Shown piece by piece: positions 55,828 to 64,000 of a stretch of DNA of 64,000 nucleotides. Positions within the stretch are counted from its first letter, which is position 1; each line of letters opens with the position of its first letter. The DNA comes from Bimastos eiseni. Its lineage: Eukaryota; Annelida; Clitellata; Crassiclitellata; Lumbricidae. The stretch is from NCBI GenBank assembly GCA_959347315.1, contig OY365814.1:3461661-3525660 (forward strand). Reading direction: 5' to 3'. The notes beneath the pieces were generated by a model. That model was given only the letters and a program-made list of their open reading frames with translations, was not told the DNA's origin and did no database searches. The position numbers and the translations under genes are program-made.

Positions 55828-57574
55828 GTCGCCATGAAAGGGACTGCGATGAATCGGTTCGCGTTGAATGGGGGGGGCTGCTGTGAATTAGTACAGCGTT
55901 GAACAGGGCGCGATTAAACCCCTTAGAACCGATTCTGCACTTAATGAGAGCTGCCAAAGTCTGAGATTCATAATTATTGTGAGGACTTTCAAATATAATT
56001 TACATAGGTGGTGAGGCCCGGTGTACGGAGGCCCTCGAGAACAAAGTTGAAATTACGTGCAGCAAGATTCTGGACAGTAAGTAAGTAAGTAAGGCACACA
56101 TTATTTCATCATTTTGCTGTACTACACTAAATGATATTAAAATATTACACGAACGTGAAATGCAACTGTTGCAAAATATATATGTTTATTTTACGATAAG
56201 CAGTTAAGGCAACTATGTGGCACACAACTAAAATGCTTCATGTTTCAGAGTGACTCTATAATGTGCGTTTGCAGCATAAATTTATGGCCGACCTGCCTCT
56301 TGAGACGAGGGCGACATCAACAGCAATTGTTGAAGTCTCTTTGAAGCACGTATTTGGAAAATAGTCAATCGCACATTGTTATGATTCGTTTGACCGTGAA
56401 CTCCGAACAACATCCCTTGATGTCAAAAGTCTTCACAGAGGTAGCTAGGTGAACATTAGTACAAGCCTTTCAGTTGTGACAGATTCCTTCTCTGGCCCAA
56501 CCTTCCAAGCATTAATGACCGCGCTTTAGTCGTGTGTGGACGTGACTGTGCAAAAGAGTTTTACACGCCAAGTGACACCACATTCTATATGTGCATGTAT
56601 TAGGTCAGCGATTGAAAACTATTCCATTTCATCAAACGGTTGAGCATCCATTTTTAGAGGTGCTAAATAGTTCAGCAAATGTAAATACGATTTGATATAC
56701 AGGCTATAGCTGCGGTCGATGCCCTATTCAGCAGAACAGGTCGTCCATTTCAACGGCCTCGAGCGCAGGTCGTCCGCATCAACACTCAAAAGAGGAAGGT
56801 CATCCGTGTCAAAGCAAACATTTACTAACTCGATGCCTTTCTCTGGCATTCTCTTTTCTTATGTTGCCAATCAACGTTGCGTATTATTACGACTCTTCTG
56901 TCAACACGCATAAGTTGTTATTTTTAGATGTGGGCCACCATATCTTTTAAATCATTCACATCGCAAGTATGGTTATTGTATATAGTTGCAGTAGACATCA
57001 AAGCGTTCAGGTCATGGCTGGTGATGGGAAGGACTACTAACATTGCTCGCCAGGAGACACGTTTGAGGATGAAAGCCAGAGATGAATGCACCTGACAAAC
57101 AGAGCGGACTGGAGTAGCTTACATTACAACCTCACGAACTCGATGAGATGATTGGCAATATTTGTGTGAAGTCTACAAGTGGCCTTTCAGAGCTATCAAT
57201 TAATTTGAGCTGAAGGTCGAAAAGCCCCTCAATCAGATACATTTTTTGCGCGAAGTCATCATCCTTTATAATCGTCTACCTTGACCGTATACTTTATGCA
57301 ACGTCTACATTGATGTATATTAACTGTGATAGTGCGTGGCTGTCAATTCATAGATAACGTTTCAAGAATTCGTCCTTCAGCAAGACACATAAGAAAACCT
57401 ATAATATGCGAGAAGCGCTACACAACCTTCCTGTTGAGGAACTGATTCTGATTGTCAGAAACTACGCTCTTCAACCATCGGAGATTTATACATCCTCATT
57501 TCAATACGATTTAATTGGACTTGCTGCTGCATAGCGAATCGTGGCAGAATTTTTTTCTCGCACATGTCTAGAGC
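55828..57574. other. Long stretch without a recognised gene
   Basis: The plus-strand frame at 56719-56913 and others are short and unsupported. No repeats with clear ends. Confidence 0.4.
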
Positions 57575-58733
57575 GGTCATAATTGGATGGTGTTATGCAA
57601 AAGTGGACCAACCCCAAAATTCAGCATTGTTCCAGAAAACAATTTTTTTCAAAGTACTCTTTAAATAATAATGGGAAAAATCTGATTTTAATCGTCTAAG
57701 TAAACAAATATCTTTTAAATATTTGGGTAATGCTGTATTTGGCAATTTTGAAAAGACTTGTCATTTGGAGAAACAAATGTTGTTTGGTCCATTTGAATCC
57801 TGAGAATTTGCGGTTGGTCCATCTAAATTATGAAATGGTATTGATGGTTGGTCCATTTCAATCCTTGAAAATTGTTAGCAACTGGCCCATGTGCCATTGT
57901 GCAATGGATCCCACGATTAACCTACTATTTTCTTAGTAAATCAGAAGCGATATAAATGAAGGACAGACAAGCTATACAGTCTGAAATTATTTTATAATGT
58001 TTTATCAAATCCATACCCCGCTCTCTCCAACTCTTTCGTTGTAGGACTAGATCCAGCAGAGGCGTCAGTCCCCCTCTGCGTGATGAAGGCAAACCCCCGG
58101 TCCCAAGTGTTAGGAAGGCAAGAATGGCCGCAAGATATTCCCCCTAAGGCTGAAAACATATTACCCCTACCTGAAATTGGAGGCATTTGCCTCCGCCCCC
58201 TATCTGGACGCCCCTGAAGCAGCGTACAAAAATTTTTTAGCGAGAGTCTGCGTGGTTCATTATTAGTTAAGGATCAAGCGCGATTAAAGTTAAAAACCTT
58301 TTTGATTCTTTGCATTTCTTCGGTCTTAAACTACGCTATTTCTGGTTAATTCGGCTTCTCATTAATACGCTTCTTTCTAAGTAATCACGGACTGTAGTTC
58401 AGCAGAGATCCTCGGCTGGTTTTGATCTGATGCCTTTGACCTTTGTAGCATAGGCTGTGCATTGCATTTCGTCCAAGTATCCTTCTTAGGCTGCTGTGAG
58501 CGTGTATTGAAATGCTTATAGGAAGTTGCTTGGTCCAGTTGTGCATAACAGAGTCGCAGGTTGGTCCAAACATTTTTAGTCACTAAATTTTATTAAACAT
58601 TCTGTTGGGATAGAAAGTTGATAATAACGTGTATATGTTCAAAAATTTATTCTGAATTTTATTACAAAAATTAAAAAATAAGTTCAATTTTGAGGGTTGG
58701 TCCAGTTTTGCATAACACCATCCAATTATGACC
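57575..58733. mobile_element. 1.16-kb element with long inverted ends
   Basis: About 45 bases at each end are inverted copies (left starts GGTCATAATTGGATGGTGTT, continuing ATGCAAAAGTGGACCAACC). Inside the left arm, GGTTGGTCCATTT-type words recur. No target duplication was clear and no transposase was seen. A separate G/C-rich fragment (57990-58215) sits in the middle and may be a nested insertion. Confidence 0.65.
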
Positions 58734-59266
58734 AAGCATGCAGGATTCCAACAGTGCAATAGTGGCGCTACATGAATGTATTAATCATCAAATAATATTA
58801 ATCTTATGGACGACTGCATCACTATGTATAAATGTCGAGTAGAAGATATTGCGTGGAAGGCTAGTCAAAGAAGAGCCATGACAAAATTGTTGGGGAATCA
58901 GAAGGAACGACGGCATTGACACATGTGTGTGTTGTTTACAATAATTCGTGTTTGCCTTACGTATCCAAATACAAAGTGAGGCATTTAGGCCAACATTGTA
59001 GACATAATATATGAAGGACGTGACAGGTTTTATGCAGTCCACATGCTGTTATCAGGCATGACTGGAAAAACAAGTTTAAGAATTTATTGAGTTTGACTTG
59101 CCTACTTTTTTGCTAATGACACGTGTAGGCCTATATCTCATTGTTTGCAAAATGTATAAATTTCTCAGACGCTCACAACTCGCAAGCCGCTGTGCGCCAA
59201 AAGTACTAAATCGTGTAAGTGTTTCATCTCCTGATTGAAAGAAAACTTCAGAGTATGCGACCAAAT
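58734..59266. other. Upstream region of the BRICHOS gene
   Basis: Probable promoter and 5' UTR of the gene starting at 59267. No TATA box stands out. Confidence 0.35.
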
Positions 59267-59329
59267 ATGGCAGACAACACGAAGACAGCAGATTTGCCGA
59301 CGTTCATCATTGCCTCCACGGAAACCAAG
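59267..59329 (+). CDS. BRICHOS type II membrane protein, exon 1
   Basis: ATG at 59267 (context CAAATATGG) opens 21 codons, MADNTKTADLPTFIIASTET followed by K, ending at a GTATAA donor in phase 0, which matches the next exon. A short hydrophilic cytoplasmic N-terminus as in type II proteins. The exon was chosen because frame, donor and phase all fit; it is not proven. Confidence 0.55.
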
Positions 59330-61218
59330 GTATAAACTGGTCGTTAAAAGATACAGTAAATATTTAAACAATTGCATTGAAAATTTAGAAAATGTTATTG
59401 ACTATCGTTTGCTAAAATTATGAGTCAAATGCATGCACCTTATTTACATAATCATAAGCAAATTTGCTGGACAGGCAGCGTATTTGGTATGTGAGACATA
59501 AAGTTTTGACTTAGTGCGCAGAACAATTTATAGTACTTGCTGGTAATTGTTCAAAAACTCAGGTAGGCTTTAAGGCTTATTGCTATACATATTATAAGAG
59601 GTAATAGTCTGCAGCATATCATGGTTAAAGTATTAAATAATGGAAATTATTTCTTTTACTGCCCTCCACCCATTTTCGGAGTGAGTTTAGCTCTTGTTGT
59701 GTAGTGTTCAACTGCTAGAATGGGTTCAGGTATCAACCAACTCATTCGTGATATTTATACTAATATCCCTAATAATTTATAAATGTGCAGGCTTGCACCT
59801 GAAACGTCTTGTAATCTACTGCGTTTATGATGACACAAATCACGTACCACCTATAGGCCTAATAACTCTTTTTATGTAACGAAGGCTGTATTATTGTTAG
59901 CATTAAATATTGAATAATTTATTTTGTTTCGTTCCACCGAACTTAACATTGACTCCTTCATAGATTATATCTACCAAAATTGTCTTTGCGCTATTACTTG
60001 CCAGAGCTCAATTGGAAAGCGGTATCACCAATCGTCATTTAGATAATTGAGCGCATTTATACGACTGATATGTATTTCGTCTTATCGATAAGTAAGAGTT
60101 TGCGAATGCAGCAATCATGGAGAGATAATGACTATTAACCGGCTTGAACAGAGATCATTCAGAATTTATATACGTCGCCATAGATGTAGAGACCCTTCAA
60201 TTTTGGTTTCAACAAGTTGCGTGACCGGTGACTCGGGAATGGTGTTGAAATGGCGGGACATGTGCTTGATGTGGCCATCGTCTCGGAAATCACAGCTGAA
60301 GAGCCTCCGAGTATCTTACCTGGGCGAATACGAGGTGGCCTGAAAAAATATCTGCCAAAAAATATAAAAATCTGGTTACACACAGCTTAATTGCGCAAAA
60401 ATTGCATTAAACATTGTTAGCTTAGTCTATTCGGTTCATTAAGGGCAAAATCTTGGTAATTATGGGTTTTTTCCAAATAAATATGCGTTTATTTCTAAAA
60501 CTTGACTGGCAACGCTGCGGCTGACAAGGGTCTAATATGTGGGTAGGCTAGTGCAAAGACCAATTTATCCAGATAGACATGGTTTGATTTCATCTGAAAT
60601 GTTGGTCCTAGTACAAATCCGCCAAAGCTACGACTAAGTAACTATACAGTCATAATCGTTTATATTTCTGTATAGACTAGAACCCATTTGCTATTTCTAT
60701 TAAATAGTATATCACTTACCCTGCTCAATGAAACTTTCACAGTAATCATTTAGGTCAAGCAGAAAATGTTCATGAGCGATCTAAAGAATATTTTGTATAA
60801 ATTCACAAAACTTATTTTTTTAATTCTTGCTTAATCTCTCTGCAGCATTTATCTTGAATTTCTCGTAACCTTTGGAGCTTGTCCTATTTCTTCCGAATTT
60901 CCCTCGCTTACCTTATGACTGTCACGTGGTGGAAAGTGGTACAGTACTATAGATTACAGGCCATCGTGTAACATTAAAATAATTTGTCTTTTGTGTGGAT
61001 TGTGAAGACGAGGGTCATCAGTTATCTTATTTGAGAACAATATTATTATTTAGATTGCCATTATTTGTTTTTTCATAATTTTTATCACTATTTAGACAGC
61101 GCCACACTGTATCACAATGAAGGCAAATTAAATTATGTATTTCGAAAAGTAACCATTCGAATTTGCAAATCTGTATAAATTCATGATTAATAATATTTTC
61201 TCTGTTTTTAATCTGAAG
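59330..61218. other. Intron 1 of the BRICHOS gene
   Basis: 1.9 kb; no independent gene found. Ends in TTCTCTGTTTTTAATCTGAAG. Confidence 0.5.
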
Positions 61219-61368
61219 GGAAGATCTGGAGTTGAGGCTGCAAGATCGCGTCCGTACAAAAAGTATATCATAATTGCAGTTAGTGGTCTCTTTGCTGCGG
61301 CCATCATTCTAACTGCAATACTAGTTGGGATGCATCTCTTTACCGAAGCGCAGAAGGACATTGTGCAA
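61219..61368 (+). CDS. BRICHOS protein, exon with transmembrane segment
   Basis: Residues 22-71. Acceptor ends 61218; donor GTAAGT follows 61368; phase 0-0. A basic cluster (ARSRPYKK, residues 29-36) is followed by one membrane segment, YIIIAVSGLFAAAIILTAIL (residues 37-56, continuing to about 62). Positive charges on the N-terminal side and no signal peptide indicate a type II orientation, with the C-terminus in the lumen or outside the cell, as in chondromodulin, tenomodulin and ITM2 proteins. Confidence 0.8.
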
Positions 61369-61659
61369 GTAAGTGATATTTGTTCAATTCAAGCACAACC
61401 ACTTGCACCATATCTGATTATCGAATTATATTATTATGTGGCCTACTGTTGATTCCCTAATTATGAAAATGAAATTTTTTGACAGAAGTAATGACACGGA
61501 ATCTATATCTTAAGTATAGTATTGCCGTTGTAATAATTTTTATCAACTATGACTCAGTCAGTTTGCAATAATGACTATTGATAAATAATCATTCAATGTC
61601 GAGTATAATCATGCTTAGTGAATATCTACTAATTGACTTATTGCAATACGTGAATTTAG

Positions 61660-61782
61660 TTTTCGTACAATCGGGACGAAAACACAAAGGAGGAAGTGAC
61701 GAGTGATCCGAATATAAACATTGTCCAATACCACGTCAGCAATGAGGAATACGAGGCGTGGGTTATCAATGACTTCAACCGA
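61660..61782 (+). CDS. BRICHOS protein, exon leading into the BRICHOS domain
   Basis: Residues 72-112, phase 0-0 (41 codons, acceptor GAATTTAG, donor GTGAGT). The linker FSYNRDENTKEEVTSDPNIN is followed by EEYEAWVINDFNR, corresponding to the opening strand of the BRICHOS domain (a VNDF-N-G type motif). Confidence 0.8.
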
Positions 61783-61937
61783 GTGAGTTCCATCATGAAG
61801 TTATGAATTCGGAACTAGATAATGAATCTAATCGCAATTGTATTGAAATCACTTTGCTTTAATATAACCACTGATTTATATGTTACTGTTCATTCCACCA
61901 ACGCCACCTCACGAGTGAATACTGAATCAACCGTAGG

Positions 61938-62676
61938 CAGAGTTGTATGGCCTCGAGACAATGTCTTGGTCTCGATACGTCTCGAGATAGTTTTTTTGTG
62001 TCTACATGTAGGTCTCAGTCTCGAACCTTATGTCTTGGTCTCGGTCTTGGTCTCGAGGTAGTGTCTTGAATTTTTAGAAATTATCTTGAAGTGAAATTTT
62101 TTTCTTTCTCGAATAAGCGGTCTCGAGAAGTTTTGCGTTAACTGTCTTAGAATCCTGCAATTTAAACTGAAACCGGAAGCTTTGAAAAACTGCCATTCTG
62201 GCTAACGGGTGAGCCACATGACACTGAAATCATTTCGATTATCTGAAAGAGCAAAAATGTCTGAGAGAGAACCTGAAAATGTGAAGCTAGCTTTTACGCA
62301 ATTTGAAGCTATTGACCCAACAATAGCAATGGCGTGCCGTTTGTTGTTGGTGCAAAAAACCACTTTAACCGAAACGATCGGAGCAACCTCGAGTTTATCA
62401 GGCTGAGTAAACCTAAGGATATGTCGCAAATATATTATTTTGTTCGGTATTTGGTATGGAATTCGCTTCCTTGAAATCGTCTAGAAGATTTCAGAAAACT
62501 GATGCATGAGTATTTTACAGCTTTTTAAAATTGCTTGTCTTTTGCTATACTGTACTGTCTTGGACCTAGTGTCTCGGTCTCGATGTCGGACTTGGCAGCT
62601 CACTGTCTAAGTCTTGGAACCTCATTCTTTCGGTCTCGTCTTGGTCTTGATGTCCCATATCTTGCATACAAGTTTG
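61938..62676. mobile_element. hAT-type MITE C in the BRICHOS intron
   Basis: A 739-bp relative of MITE A and B in opposite orientation: starts CAGAGTTGTATGG, ends GCATACAAGTTTG, with the exact 8-bp duplication ACCGTAGG (61930-61937 and 62677-62684). Full of GTCTTGGTCTCG repeats. No transposase. Confidence 0.85.
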
Positions 62677-62839
62677 ACCGTAGGTAGAGTAATGGGAATC
62701 CAACCCCGGATCGTGCTGATCTTTTGCTCTTCGCTCCAGGGCGTCATAATTACGACTCCTTCCCGTGTTTGGTTGCGCGAAGATTTTTGCATTAGAATAT
62801 GCATTATGTATTATTATTATAAAATTAATTATGCTATAG

Positions 62840-62959
62840 GACATTCAAGTGATGAAGGTTCGCTGGGAATTGGGAACCAATTGCTATTTGACGCCTCTTA
62901 ATCGAACCACGGCCGACGATCCCTCCATGATCAAGCCGCCTTCAGGAAACAATCCGACC
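62840..62959 (+). CDS. BRICHOS protein, exon with the first conserved Cys
   Basis: Residues 113-152 (40 codons, acceptor TATAG, donor GTAAGT). It begins DIQVMKVRWELGTNCYLTPL; the Cys near residue 127 with the following Tyr matches the conserved CYI/CYV position of BRICHOS. The phase-0 end does not match the 2-base start of the next exon found (63624). Either a small exon in between is missing, or the donor four bases downstream (GTAA/GTGC) is used, which would restore phase. Confidence 0.75.
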
Positions 62960-63623
62960 GTAAGTGCAATGAAATTCAAAAAAATTCTGGTCAGCATTCT
63001 ACTTCGACGTGTCACGCTAAATTCAATTCGACTACTGTGCTAAAATAATAGCGCAATATACTGTAGAGACATATTCAATATATCAAGATTGGTTTAATGC
63101 TCAAAGAACAATACCAGGCCTACAAAACTGAGTTTGCACAGACAACAAAGATACAGTACAAACCAGGAATACAACCAAATCTGCAATTAATGCTAATTTG
63201 TCTGATGCCTTAATAGAAATGCTGATCTTTGATGGTAAGATATTCCCTGATGGTCAAATGTTCGCTGTTTAGCATGATAATTACTGCTCTATCATTGTGC
63301 ATAACTTCTCCATCCAAGATTCCATAAAGGTTCCTCTACTGACTGCCATAACCCACCATCCTTGAATTCCTTTCTTGCCTACCCAACGTCACCTTAGGAA
63401 TTACTAGAGCTCAAATGCACTCACAACATAGGAAGCGATTTGTCTGAACCTAGCGTATTAATAGTATTAAACTATAACTGAAACTGATCCCCTTCCGGCA
63501 TGATAAGTGCCCCTAGCTACCGGAAAGTTCGGCATAGTAGGCTACCTAAAATATGAAAATTCAAGCAAGAGAGAAGAATGAATTTAGAAATTACAAGCCT
63601 ATTATTCTTTTCTAAATTTCCAG
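62960..63623. other. Intron, possible missed exon
   Basis: A stretch at about 63143-63233 stays open in the frame that would lead into the next exon (TTKSAINANLSDALIEMLIF) and ends at a GTAAGA donor with the right phase, but no acceptor of the right incoming phase was found. Confidence 0.3.
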
Positions 63624-63845
63624 ACCTAACTTCAGATAAGCTGTTGTTTCGCTTATATCAAAATGATAGGAACGAAACCGTTCATTTAACATTGCTGTGT
63701 TTTGGGCAGAATGCCTCTTATATCCTGCATTATCTATCAGCCAATGCTCCTATACCGGACTCGACATTCCTGGGGCAGACAGCCAGAAGTGCTTGCAACA
63801 GAATTTCCACTTATTGGCTCTTTCCAGTTTGTGAAGGTCCCGAAG
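63624..63845 (+). CDS. BRICHOS protein, exon with the second conserved Cys
   Basis: 74 codons from acceptor AAATTTCCAG to donor GTAAGA, ending in phase 1; the gene runs on past the window. After LTSDKLLFRLYQNDRN and a Cys-containing VHLTLLCFGQN, it shows APIPDSTFLGQTARSACNRI then STYWLFPVCEG. This follows the terminal BRICHOS pattern of a D-x-S-F-L turn, a Cys, then a YWL-P strand, as in chondromodulin. BRICHOS domains act as intramolecular chaperones in secretory-pathway proteins. The C-terminal region that would define the subfamily lies beyond the edge. Confidence 0.8.
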
Positions 63846-64000
63846 GTAAGATTTTCAAATTAACAACACATAGGCGTATGACTATATAAAAGTAACGACA
63901 GCTTTCGTAAGCCACTTCAACTAATCCCACTTATTCGTTTCAAAAGTACTAGTAAGCATCATATTTTTATATGTTAGTTTTTTTAATCTAGCATTTTCAT
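63846..64000. other. Intron of the BRICHOS gene at the window edge
   Basis: No further exon before the end of the window. Confidence 0.5.

Noticed and set aside
62209..62406. 65-residue ORF inside MITE C
   Set aside because: It lies in non-coding MITE sequence and is not preserved in MITE A.
63123..63233. Extra BRICHOS exon
   Set aside because: Frame and donor fit the next exon, but every candidate acceptor gives the wrong incoming phase; kept only as a possibility.

Overview
The window reads as nuclear DNA of an animal, probably a marine invertebrate deuterostome (echinoderm-like or a relative). The reasons are intron-split genes with GT/AG splice sites, C2H2 zinc-finger arrays, CARD, TIR and BRICHOS modules, many decayed CR1-type non-LTR retrotransposons, abundant small inverted-repeat DNA elements, and a recurrent TAGGCCTAC word. 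The organism is an inference; no marker gene fixes it.

Layout. 1-8 kb: CR1 relics, a tRNA-headed SINE, a Mutator-like MITE with a nested repeat, foldback repeats and a 2.2-kb minus-strand CR1. 8.1-10.9 kb: intact zinc-finger gene ZNF-A. 14.0-16.4 kb: an unrecognised minus-strand coding relic, then a frameshifted ZNF-A paralogue. 19.2-27.4 kb: a six-exon plus-strand gene assembled here from phase-compatible splice sites, encoding a predicted 765-residue adaptor with CARD, CARD, a roughly 119-residue uncharacterised module, a TICAM/TRIF-like TIR and a RHIM-like C-terminal motif. 27.4-49 kb: mostly mobile DNA (CR1 and jockey-like relics, hAT-type and Harbinger-type MITEs, foldback clusters, trinucleotide microsatellites) plus a broken NHL beta-propeller gene at 35.7-36.9 kb. 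49.6-52.3 kb: intact zinc-finger gene ZNF-C, with an internal five-finger duplication. 52.4-58.7 kb: foldback and DNA-transposon elements and minisatellites. 59.3-63.8 kb and beyond the right edge: a second multi-exon plus-strand gene, a type II membrane protein with a BRICHOS domain of the chondromodulin kind.

The strongest biological signal is the CARD-CARD-module-TIR-RHIM gene. In vertebrates, CARD signalling (MAVS, RIG-I) and TIR/RHIM signalling (TRIF) sit in separate proteins; here they appear joined in one adaptor built from phase 1-1 exons. The three zinc-finger loci share a lone C-terminal finger separated from the array, which defines a local expanding family. The mobile DNA shows several clear insertions with exact 8-bp, 9-bp or 3-bp target duplications, and a foldback family whose arms are arrays of a roughly 33-bp degenerate unit.
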